Shown here in pieces: positions 16,717 to 24,754 of a stretch of 64,000 nucleotides of DNA. The first letter of the stretch is position 1. The number at the start of each line of letters is the position of its first letter. The notes beneath the pieces are model-generated. The model made no database searches, was not told where the DNA came from, and saw only the letters and a program-made list of their open reading frames with translations. Made by a program: the position numbers and the translations under genes. This DNA is from JAXMAZ01 sp046350115 (GTDB lineage Bacteria; Planctomycetota; Planctomycetia; Gemmatales; Gemmataceae): the NCBI GenBank assembly GCA_046350115.1, contig JAXMAZ010000002.1:248001-312000 (forward strand), given 5' to 3'.

Positions 16717-19305
16717 TCACCGCCCAGCCCACCACTCCTTCAGCGCCCGGACCGCCCCCGGGTTGTAGTTCCGAAGCCCGCCCGGGAGCTGTTCGTCGGC
16801 CCAGCTGCGGGCGATCTCGGCCCGGTCCCGGTCGCTCAGGTACCAGCTCATTCCGACCTCGGTATACCGCTCGAACACGACCGTCTGGAAGAACCGCTTG
16901 TCACCTTCCACCGCCTGCTTGAAGTAGGCGTCCAGGGTGGCCAGCTGCTCGTCGTTCCGAAACGAGGTGCTGGTCTGCCGGGCCTTGTCGGCGGCGGCCA
17001 ACGGGCCGGTCAGCCAGGCGAGCGGCGACCCCCCGGCCGGCCCCTCGTCCCCGATCTCGGCCGCCCGCCTGAGGTGCCGGCGGTCGTGGTGGCTGGCCGA
17101 GTCCCGGACTTGCACCACCACCACCCCGGCCGTGTTCCGGGTGAGCCACTCCCGGTGGTGGTACAGCCAGGCGGCCGCCAGCCCCACCCCGTAGTTGTCG
17201 TAGTACCCGGCGTCCACCACCCGCCGGGGCGGGTCGGTCGGCAGGTCGACGGCCGGGCTGACCACCGGGAAGGTGGCGTTCATCCGGGCGGCGGTGCTCA
17301 GCCGGAACCGGTCCCGGGCGGCCGGGAACAGGTGGAAGAACTCGACCCCCGACCGGGCGTACACGTCCAGGGTGTCGGCCCGCGGGCGGACGACCGGGAC
17401 GAGCTGCGGCACCACCTCCTCCTGCCCGCCGGCGGTCTTCTTCGTCATCATGGTGGGCAGGAGCACCGTCTCGGTCGGGCCGACCTGCTTCCGCCCCCGC
17501 CGCTGTCCGACCGCCACCCCGGGCCGGCCGTCCGGTCCGGACGGCGGCGGCCGGTCCCCGGCCTGGCCCGCCTCCTGGGTGAGGAGGTTCCCGGCGCTCA
17601 CCGTGAGCGGGTGGAGGTGGCGGTTACTGATGACGAGCCGCCGCCCGTCCTCGACGGTCATCGGGGAGTAGACGAGGGGCGGCCGCCAGCCCGCCTCCTC
17701 CCCGGGGGCGAGGTCGGAGAACGTCTGCCCGAATGCCCGCCGGAGCCGAGCGGCCACATCTCTGGACAAGTGGGATCCCTCGCCCTCAAGTGACAGGTCG
17801 AGGGCGTGGCCCCGGTCTCGGGTGTACGGGAACGGGAGGAACAGGAACGGCAGCTCCCGGAAGGCCACGCTGTCCAGGACCGGCACCAGGTGGTCCTGGG
17901 CCACGTCCGCCGGGTCGAAGTCGGCGGGAAGCCCCTTGTCGGTCAGCGACCCGACGTAGTACCCGGCCCCGACCATCCCGCCGGACGCCCCGGCCACGAG
18001 CCGCACGTGCCGGTGGAAGTCGGGGATCTCTTCGCCGAGCCGGGTGAGGACCACGGCCGACCAGAGGGCCGACCGGTTGGCCCCGCCGGTCACGGTCACG
18101 ACGACGAGCTTCGGCCGGTCCGCCCCGGGCCGCTTCGGGGCGGCCGCCTTCCAGCGGTCGAGGACCGCGGTCTCCTCCCGGTCGCGGGCGGCGAGGGCGG
18201 CGGCGAGGGTACCGACGAGCTCGCCGTAGGCCGCGGCCGACGGCGGCCCGGCCACGAGCCGCGCCACCCGCTCTCTCAGGGCGTCACCCGCCGGCCCCCC
18301 GACCTGGGCCGCCCGCCGGGCGGTGAGCCGGGCCACACGCCCCCACTCGGCCGCCCGCTCGTCTTGGTCGATCGCGTTCCAGTCGGCTCCCGCCGCCTCG
18401 AAGTCACCGAGCCGGACGGCCTGGTCGGTGCCGATCGCCTGGTACTCGGGCTCCATATGTGGGAACCGGAGCTTGTACGGGTCCTGGGTGGCGAAGTTGA
18501 GCCAGACGCCGAGGAGCACGAAAGCCAGGACCGCCCACCCCCGGCACCAGTACCACACCCCGCCCGCTACTCCGGCCACGAGCCCGAACACGGTGTTCAC
18601 GGCCAGGACCGGCGGCGGGTACCAGATTCCCGCCTCGACGGCGACGAGGCACCCCCCGTACAGGACCGCCTGGGCGGCGAACAGCCCCACCGCCGTCCGG
18701 CGGACCGCCCGCCGGCGGTCGGCCGCCGACCAGGGGGCGAGCGTCCGCCGGCCGCGCGAGTAGGCGAAGGCGAGGGCGGCCACCACCAGCCCCGTGCCGA
18801 GGAGCAGCCCGGCCAGGTACCCGCCCCGCTCGGCGACGAGCGGGCGGACGGCCTCGGCGTACGGGGCGTCCGGGTAGAGATGCAGGTAGGGCGGTGAGCC
18901 GTCCACCCGGACGACGGTGAACACGGCGAGGGCAGCCACACTCAGCCCGAGCGACGGGAGGAGGTAAGCCCCCAAGGGGCCGACCGCAGAGCCGGTCTCC
19001 CCCTCCTCCGGTGCCGGCCCGCGGTCCGGGTCGAATGAGGCGTCGAGGACGAAGGTGAGCACCCACAGGTAGGCGAAGAGGAGGGCCGTGCTGAGCCCCG
19101 CCACCACCCCGCCGCCCCAGACGAGGGCCGGCACGTTCAGCCCGGCCCCGACCTCGAACCCGGCGATGGCAACGTAAACGACGACCGGAATCACCGCCGG
19201 GAGCCGCCGGACGAACGGCCCGAGGCCCAAGGTGAACGGGTCCGCCACCCGCCGCAGGCACCGCCGGGCAGAGTCCAAGTAGCGGACGACGGTGCTGCCT
19301 TCCAT
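16717..19305 (-). CDS. Patatin-like phospholipase with N-terminal membrane domain
   Basis: 862 aa. Roughly residues 20-300 contain several hydrophobic segments, so the enzyme is an integral membrane protein. The C-terminal part is a patatin fold: an oxyanion-type stretch VVVTVTGGANRSALWSAV, the nucleophile elbow GASGG with Ser near 440, and the dyad Asp in VDAGYYDNYGVG near 697 (DAG instead of the common DGG). It would act as a Ser-Asp acyl hydrolase on lipids. It is the first gene of a likely operon with the cytochrome. The patatin call is firm; substrate and topology are inferred. Confidence 0.85.
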   Translation of the reverse strand: MEGSTVVRYLDSARRCLRRVADPFTLGLGPFVRRLPAVIPVVVYVAIAGFEVGAGLNVPALVWGGGVVAGLSTALLFAYLWVLTFVLDASFDPDRGPAPEEGETGSAVGPLGAYLLPSLGLSVAALAVFTVVRVDGSPPYLHLYPDAPYAEAVRPLVAERGGYLAGLLLGTGLVVAALAFAYSRGRRTLAPWSAADRRRAVRRTAVGLFAAQAVLYGGCLVAVEAGIWYPPPVLAVNTVFGLVAGVAGGVWYWCRGWAVLAFVLLGVWLNFATQDPYKLRFPHMEPEYQAIGTDQAVRLGDFEAAGADWNAIDQDERAAEWGRVARLTARRAAQVGGPAGDALRERVARLVAGPPSAAAYGELVGTLAAALAARDREETAVLDRWKAAAPKRPGADRPKLVVVTVTGGANRSALWSAVVLTRLGEEIPDFHRHVRLVAGASGGMVGAGYYVGSLTDKGLPADFDPADVAQDHLVPVLDSVAFRELPFLFLPFPYTRDRGHALDLSLEGEGSHLSRDVAARLRRAFGQTFSDLAPGEEAGWRPPLVYSPMTVEDGRRLVISNRHLHPLTVSAGNLLTQEAGQAGDRPPPSGPDGRPGVAVGQRRGRKQVGPTETVLLPTMMTKKTAGGQEEVVPQLVPVVRPRADTLDVYARSGVEFFHLFPAARDRFRLSTAARMNATFPVVSPAVDLPTDPPRRVVDAGYYDNYGVGLAAAWLYHHREWLTRNTAGVVVVQVRDSASHHDRRHLRRAAEIGDEGPAGGSPLAWLTGPLAAADKARQTSTSFRNDEQLATLDAYFKQAVEGDKRFFQTVVFERYTEVGMSWYLSDRDRAEIARSWADEQLPGGLRNYNPGAVRALKEWWAGR

Positions 19306-19766
19306 CGGGGACCACCCTTCTTCCCTACTCAGGTAACAGGTTTGACGCCGCGGCCGTGGCGACCGGGTGAAGGCATGTTCTGGACCGCCTCTTAATTAAC
19401 GGACCGCCGACACACGGCGGACAGGCGGGGTGAAGTGGCCGCGAGTTCGGCCCGGCATTAAACCGTATTGCGCGGACACGACCGAGAGCGATGTCGGTTG
19501 GGACGGATTCACCAATTCTTCACACTTACCAGAGTTTCGGTTTCGTGCGCGTTTAGCGGAGGGGGAGGAGATGGAGTTGGAGTGAGCTTCCGCCGTGTTC
19601 GGCCAGTTTGCCGCCGATAGCCGCGTCTGGGCCGTCGGATGGGAAGTCTAAACGGGCGGCCGTCTCCAGGCAGTAGTCGCGGAGCAATGGTGCAGTTGCC
19701 GTTCAACTCCGCCCGCCTGCCGACCGAAGGATGTGCGGCCGGCAGGCGGGCGATCAAACCCCGTCG
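19306..19766. other. Intergenic stretch upstream of the patatin gene
   Basis: About 460 bases with slightly lower GC in the middle. No ORF with protein-like character. It should contain the promoter of the patatin-cytochrome operon; no clear consensus was seen. Confidence 0.35.
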
Positions 19767-19856
19767 TCACTTTGCGAAGCCGGACGGCTTCGGGGCGGCG
19801 GGCTTGGGCTTTGGGGTCGGTTTCGGATCCGGCTTCGGGTGGCCTCCGTTTGCCAT
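19767..19856 (-). CDS. 29-aa Lys/Pro-rich small ORF
   Basis: ATG at 19856 preceded by GAGGTGAAGAG, a good Shine-Dalgarno at short distance. The product is MANGGHPKPDPKPTPKPKP followed by AAPKPSGFAK and TGA: a KP-repeat peptide, basic and disordered. Nothing is known about its function. It is divergent from the XRE gene 100 bases away. Support is the ribosome site and non-random composition only. Confidence 0.3.
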   Translation of the reverse strand: MANGGHPKPDPKPTPKPKPAAPKPSGFAK

Positions 19857-19956
19857 CTCTTCACCTCGGGTCGGAGTGCGGGCGACTCGAATAGTCGAAG
19901 TCTGACTATTCCACCTCTGACTGTACCGTCGGTGGGCCGCTGGCTCAAGGCCCCCG

Positions 19957-20223
19957 ATGGACCCGAAGTCGATCTACACCCGAGAGTATGCCGCCCTGCT
20001 CCGCCTCGTCCGGCAGGCCCGGGAGGCGGCCGGCCTGACCCAGGTGGATCTGGCCGCCGCCCTCGGCCGGTCGCAGTCGTTCGTCAGCAAGGTGGAGCGG
20101 GGGGAAACCCGGCTGGACGTTATCCAGCTCCGGGCGGTACTCCTGCCGCTCGGGGTGTCCCTGCCCGAGTTCACTCGTCGGCTGGAGCGGGCGATTGCCA
20201 AGGGGGAGCCGAAGGGGAGCTGA
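19957..20223 (+). CDS. XRE-family transcriptional regulator
   Basis: 88 aa, one HTH_XRE domain filling most of the chain: REAAGLTQVDLAAALGRSQ then SFVSKVERGETRLDVIQLRA. This is a Cro/CI-type DNA-binding helix-turn-helix with a short acidic-basic tail. It sits at the left edge of the nuclease/ATPase island and overlaps the 3' end of the convergent membrane-protein gene by about 50 bases. It may control the island, as such small XRE proteins often do in defence loci; that is inference. Confidence 0.85.
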   Translation: MDPKSIYTREYAALLRLVRQAREAAGLTQVDLAAALGRSQSFVSKVERGETRLDVIQLRAVLLPLGVSLPEFTRRLERAIAKGEPKGS

Positions 20224-20737
20224 GGAGCTGGGCCGTGCGGGCGTAGTACTTCCGCAGAGTGTCCCGGGAGGTGAAGTAGAAGACGGGCTCGAGGAGGATG
20301 ACCGCAAGGTCCGCCAGGCCGGGCCGGGCGAAGCCGACGTGGGTCCGGAAGCCGAGGTAGGCGACGGCCACGGCGACCAGCATGTTGGCGTAGAACTGGT
20401 AATGCCGGTAGTGAATCTCGATCAGCAGCTGGAACTCCTCCACCTTGCCGGGCAACCGGGCGAAGTCGAGGTCCGGGGCCGGCAGGCCGGTGCGGGCGTG
20501 GAGGCGGTCGACCGCCGCCCAGCGGACAGCGCTCACCGTCATGCCGGCGGCGAGGGAGGCGACCGTCAGGTACAGGAACCCGCCGACCGTCGGGGCGTCG
20601 GTGCGGGCGGCGGTGAGCCAGTCCTGGACGGCCGGCAGGAACGGGCTCAGGCCGACGAGGGCCGTCGCCCCGGGGACCAGGTACGCGATGAGTGGGCCGA
20701 AGGTGTCGTTCGTGACGCTCTGCATGATACCGGCCAC
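20171..20737 (-). CDS. Integral membrane protein, unknown family
   Basis: 188 aa starting MAGIMQSVTNDTFGPLIAYL. Three or four hydrophobic segments are visible (about 15-33, 48-68, 118-137 and possibly 140-160), with a charged central loop (DRLHARTGLPAPDLDFARLP, then KVEEFQLLIEIHYRHYQFYA) probably in the cytoplasm. The C-terminus overlaps the XRE gene tail to tail. It is transcribed divergently from the large nuclease gene with about 100 bases between starts, so they share a control region. I do not recognise the family; a membrane effector or sensor of the neighbouring system is possible. Confidence 0.6.
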   Translation of the reverse strand: MAGIMQSVTNDTFGPLIAYLVPGATALVGLSPFLPAVQDWLTAARTDAPTVGGFLYLTVASLAAGMTVSAVRWAAVDRLHARTGLPAPDLDFARLPGKVEEFQLLIEIHYRHYQFYANMLVAVAVAYLGFRTHVGFARPGLADLAVILLEPVFYFTSRDTLRKYYARTAQLLSSPSAPPWQSPAPADE

Positions 20738-20842
20738 TTACCACGTCGACGGCGGCCGGCGCTACTGAGCTTTTACGAGCGGGCATCAGACAGTAGCCTG
20801 ATGACAGGCTCCGGACTGTAAACCAAGTTGCCCGTACCCGCG

Positions 20843-23800
20843 ATGTCCTTCCGCTTCCCCCAGCCGACCAACGAGGACGACTTCGAGCTGTTCTGCCTCC
20901 GGTTCCTCCGCCACCTGTGGCGGTGCCCGGCCCTCCAGCCGTACGGCAAGCGGGGCGAGCGGCAGTCCGGTATCGACCTGATCGACGAGGGCGGCGGGTC
21001 GCCGTTTCGGGCGGCCCAGTGCAAGCACCACGAGCCGCACAAGACGATTCCCCCGGCCGAGATCACCGGCGAGGTGGGCCAGGCGCTCGGCTTCACCCCC
21101 GCCCTGGACGAGTACCACATCCTGACCACCGCCCGGCGGACGACCCACAGCCAGAACGCGGTCATCGCCGTCAACCGCAACCACGCTTCCCGCGGTCTCT
21201 TCCAAGTGACCCTATGGACCTGGGACCGGATCGAGGCCGCCCTGTCCGAACTGGACCCGGCCACCGTAGACTTTATCGTCCACGGGGACGGCGGGCGGAG
21301 CGCGACCGCCCTCGGCCGCGCCGTCCGGGGCGTGCTGGCCGACCACTTCGACCGGGACGTGTACGCCGCCGCGTCGGCCGTCGACGGCGAGCTGGAGGCC
21401 GTGAAGGCCGCCCTTGAGGCGGGCAAGCTGGAGGCGGCCGAGGACCGTATGGTCCGGCTCGAGGCCCGGGCGGTCGCGGCCCTCCACGACCGGCACCGGT
21501 ACGAGCTCAAGGCGTACCGGTCGCACCTCCACGTCCGCCGGGGCGAGTGGGCGAAGGCCGGCCGCGAGCTGCTGGACGCCAAGCGGTTCCTGCCGGGGAC
21601 CGACCGGGCCCGGGCGAACGAGGCGCTCGGGCTGGAGCTGGTCGGCGAGCGGGCCGCCGCGCACGCCCTGGCCCGTCAGCTCCGGGCCGAACTCGCCCAC
21701 TCCCCGAAGCTCGTCGGGGTGTGGGTGCGGACGGCTCCGGACGACCTCCCGCTGGCCGAGGCCGAGGCGGCGGCCGCCCCGTACCTGGCGGACGACGAGG
21801 AGCTGAACCTGGCCCTCGCCCACCGGGCTCTGGTGGCCGGCGACCCGGTCGCGGCCGAGCGGTACGCCCGGGCGGCAGTCGCCCTCGTCCCGGCCTCCCC
21901 GCACGGCTGGTTCATGCTCGGTCAGGCCCTCCACGCCCGCGGGCACGGGGCGGTCCGGCGAGACCGCGGCCCGCTGCTCGCGGAGGCCCGGTCGAGCTAC
22001 GAGACGGCCGGAACCCTGGCCCGCGAGCGGAGCTGGGCGGACCTGGCGGCATCCGCCCGGTTCCACCTGGGGAGCGTCCGCTGGCTGCTCGGGGACCGTC
22101 AGGCGGAGGTGGACTTCGCCGCCGCGACCGAGGCCGATGCCCTCGACCGATCACACCGGATCGAGTACGCGGCCTTCCTGCTCCAGGGTGAGCGGTATCA
22201 GGACGCGCTGGACCAGCTAGCCCGCGTGCCCGGCGCGCCGACCGGTCGGGCGGCCCTGCTCGAGGCCGCCGCCCGGTACGAACGCAACAACGGGGACGAC
22301 CGGGCAACAGCCCGGACCGCCCTCGGCCGCCTCGTCGACGACGGCCCGTCCGAGTGCTGGAAGGACGCCCACACGAAACTGGTTCAGTGGGCGGTGACGG
22401 ACAACGTCTGGACGGTCGCCGCCGCGGCGTTGACCACGACCCGGCTCAGGGACCACTCCCCGCTCCTCTTCCACACCCTCCGCGCCTGGGCGGCGGTCGG
22501 CCAGGGAGACCAGCCGGCGGCCGCGGAAAGCCTGGCCGCCGCGTCCGCCGCCGTCGCCCCGGACTCGGACCCGGACGACCTGTTCCTGCTGGCCCAGGCG
22601 TTCGTCCGGGCCGGGGACGACGCCCGGGCGCTGCCGCTACTCGAGCGGTGCTACCGGCCGGGGATGTCCGATGCAGTATGCCGGCCCCTCCTCGACTGCG
22701 CCCGGCGGCTCGACCGGCACGCGGTCACCGTCCGGGTGTGCCGGGAGCTGCGGCAGACCGGCGAGACGGACAAGCGGCTCGTGGAGACGGAGATCGGGCT
22801 GCTCCAGCGGTACGACCCGCCGGCCGCCTTGGAGGTCGCCCGGGAGTACCTGGCCGCCCACCCCGGCGACCGGCACGCCACCCTCTGGCAGTCGTGGCTC
22901 GCCCTGCGGCTCGACCGTTCCGAGTTGGTCGTCCGCGACCTCGACCGGCTGCCCCGCGTGGACGAGGTGACGCCCCAGGGGAGCGGGCTGGTGCTGGAAG
23001 TCCTCCGGCAAACCGGCCAGCCGGCCGCGGGGCTGGCCTACGCCTACGCCGCCCTCCGGGAGCACTTCGACAGCGAGTTCGCCCACGGCCAGTACATCCA
23101 CTCGTTCCTGTCGTGGGCGAAGCACCTGCCCGAGTTACGGGTCGGCGGGGCGGTCCGCCCGGGGACGGCCGTGCGGTACCGGGACGACCAGGGCGGGTCC
23201 GAGCGGTCGGTGGTGATCGAGGAGGCGGCCGACCCGGACCCGGCCCTGGGCGAGGTCGGGCCGGACGACCACCTGGCGCGGGCGTTGGCCGGCCGCTCGG
23301 TCGGGGAGGTGGCCGTCCTGTCGGACGCCGGCCTCCAGCCGCGGACGGCGATCGTCCTGGAGGTCGCCCACAAGTACGTCTTTCGGTTCCGGGACGGCCT
23401 GGACCAGTTCCAGGTCCGGTTCCCCGGGGCGACCGGGTGTCAGCTCCTCCGCCTCGGGTCGGGGGACGCGTTCGACCCGTCCGTCATCGTCCGCGGGCTG
23501 GAGGAAAAACGGCAGCACATCCGGGCCGTTGAGGACGGCTACCGGACCGGGCCGATGCCGCTGGTGATGTTCGCCCGCCTGGCCGGCCGGAACGAGTTCG
23601 ACACCTGGGGGCACCTGACCGCCGACCCGTCCCTCGGCGTCCGGTGCGCGGACGGCCGGGCGGAGGAGTTGCAAGCCGCCGCCGAACGGGTCCGGGCCTG
23701 CCGGACGCTGGTCCTGGACGTGACCGCCCTCATCACCCTGGCCACCCTCGACCTGCTGTCGGTGCTGTCCCGGGGCGGTCGCCGGTTCGTCGTCCCGCGG

Positions 23801-24619
23801 GCTGTCTTCGAGCAGGTGCGGGGACTGCTGGAGGAGACCGAGCAGGACGACGGCGACGGCCGGGGCGACCTGTCGCTGACCGACACGGGACACCTCGCCC
23901 TGGCCCCGAAGGCCCCCGGCCAGCGGGAGCGGTTTTTGGGCTTGCTGCGGGCGGTCTGTGACGCCGTCCGCGCGCACTGTGCCGTGACTTCCTGCCCCCA
24001 GGCGGCGGACCTGGAGCCGGCCCGGCGGGCCGACATGACCGAGGTGATCGGCGGCCCCACGCTCGAGGCCCTGCTGCTGGCCGCGGCCCCCGGCACCGCC
24101 CTCTGGACGGACGACCTGATCATCGGCGTGGTCGCCCGGACCGACTTCGGCGGCAGCCGGGTCTGGACTCAGGCGGTCCTGCACACCCTGGTCGAAGAGC
24201 GGCGCGTCACCCCGGACGAGTACCACCGTCTCACGGCCCGGCTGGTCGGGCTTCATTACCACGGCGTACAGTTCGGCGCCGACACGCTGGTGGCGGCCGC
24301 GGAGGTGGCCGGGTGGGACACCACCGCCTGGCCGGTCCCGCAGGTGATGCGGGCGTTGGGGGCGGACGGGGTCGACCCAATCGACCGGATCGTGATGGCC
24401 GCGACCGCCGTGCATTTGGTGTGGAAAACGGACCGGCCGCCGCACACCCGAGACGGGTTCCTCGTCGCCCTCCTCACCGGCATGGGTAGTCTTCGGGCGG
24501 CGCGGCGGCTGTTACGGGTGGTCCCCCGCCTTTTCTCGCTGGATGTATTCTCGGAAGCTCGAGCGGTCGGCCTAATCCAGTATTGGCTCCGGCACCCGAC
24601 CGGGCTCGTTCGGCCATGA
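20843..24619 (+). CDS. Mrr-like nuclease - TPR - GreAB-C-like - PIN protein
   Basis: 1258 aa from ATG 20843; a TTG 15 bases upstream is less likely. Residues 10-150 are an Mrr/REase-type PD-(D/E)XK domain: GIDLIDEG with Asp45, then AAQCKHHE with Gln59-x-Lys61. Residues about 180-760 are alpha-helical TPR-like repeats (AERYARAAVALVPASPHGWF and similar). Residues about 770-835 resemble the GreA/GreB C-terminal FKBP-like domain (GEVGPDDHLARALAGRSVGE). From about 955 there is a PIN nuclease: LDVTALITL with Asp959 and TDDLIIGV with Asp1090-1091. It thus carries a DNA and a probable RNA nuclease on one scaffold. The GHKL ATPase gene follows by 135 bases on the same strand. I interpret it as the effector of a conflict or defence system. 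Confidence 0.85.
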   Translation: MSFRFPQPTNEDDFELFCLRFLRHLWRCPALQPYGKRGERQSGIDLIDEGGGSPFRAAQCKHHEPHKTIPPAEITGEVGQALGFTPALDEYHILTTARRTTHSQNAVIAVNRNHASRGLFQVTLWTWDRIEAALSELDPATVDFIVHGDGGRSATALGRAVRGVLADHFDRDVYAAASAVDGELEAVKAALEAGKLEAAEDRMVRLEARAVAALHDRHRYELKAYRSHLHVRRGEWAKAGRELLDAKRFLPGTDRARANEALGLELVGERAAAHALARQLRAELAHSPKLVGVWVRTAPDDLPLAEAEAAAAPYLADDEELNLALAHRALVAGDPVAAERYARAAVALVPASPHGWFMLGQALHARGHGAVRRDRGPLLAEARSSYETAGTLARERSWADLAASARFHLGSVRWLLGDRQAEVDFAAATEADALDRSHRIEYAAFLLQGERYQDALDQLARVPGAPTGRAALLEAAARYERNNGDDRATARTALGRLVDDGPSECWKDAHTKLVQWAVTDNVWTVAAAALTTTRLRDHSPLLFHTLRAWAAVGQGDQPAAAESLAAASAAVAPDSDPDDLFLLAQAFVRAGDDARALPLLERCYRPGMSDAVCRPLLDCARRLDRHAVTVRVCRELRQTGETDKRLVETEIGLLQRYDPPAALEVAREYLAAHPGDRHATLWQSWLALRLDRSELVVRDLDRLPRVDEVTPQGSGLVLEVLRQTGQPAAGLAYAYAALREHFDSEFAHGQYIHSFLSWAKHLPELRVGGAVRPGTAVRYRDDQGGSERSVVIEEAADPDPALGEVGPDDHLARALAGRSVGEVAVLSDAGLQPRTAIVLEVAHKYVFRFRDGLDQFQVRFPGATGCQLLRLGSGDAFDPSVIVRGLEEKRQHIRAVEDGYRTGPMPLVMFARLAGRNEFDTWGHLTADPSLGVRCADGRAEELQAAAERVRACRTLVLDVTALITLATLDLLSVLSRGGRRFVVPRAVFEQVRGLLEETEQDDGDGRGDLSLTDTGHLALAPKAPGQRERFLGLLRAVCDAVRAHCAVTSCPQAADLEPARRADMTEVIGGPTLEALLLAAAPGTALWTDDLIIGVVARTDFGGSRVWTQAVLHTLVEERRVTPDEYHRLTARLVGLHYHGVQFGADTLVAAAEVAGWDTTAWPVPQVMRALGADGVDPIDRIVMAATAVHLVWKTDRPPHTRDGFLVALLTGMGSLRAARRLLRVVPRLFSLDVFSEARAVGLIQYWLRHPTGLVRP

Positions 24620-24712
24620 AGCGGCCGACATGTCACTCTTACGTCCCGCCGCGGTACGGGAGACGAAGAATGATTGCCGGATGAAACCCCTCGCAACCAC
24701 CGCCGGCCGGGC

Positions 24713-24718
24713 TACAAT
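24713..24718 (+). promoter_or_regulatory. Possible -10 box upstream of the GHKL gene
   Basis: TACAAT 36 bases before the ATG at 24755, in otherwise very GC-rich sequence. No good -35 is found at 17 bases. It would allow separate transcription of the ATPase gene. Confidence 0.25.
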
Positions 24719-24754
24719 CTCGGGTACTTCCGTACACCGGCCCCCCGGGGCGCC

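Noticed and set aside
16203..16922. Plus-strand frame opposite the cytochrome start
   Set aside because: No domain and fully antisense to a well-supported gene with signal peptide and haem motifs.
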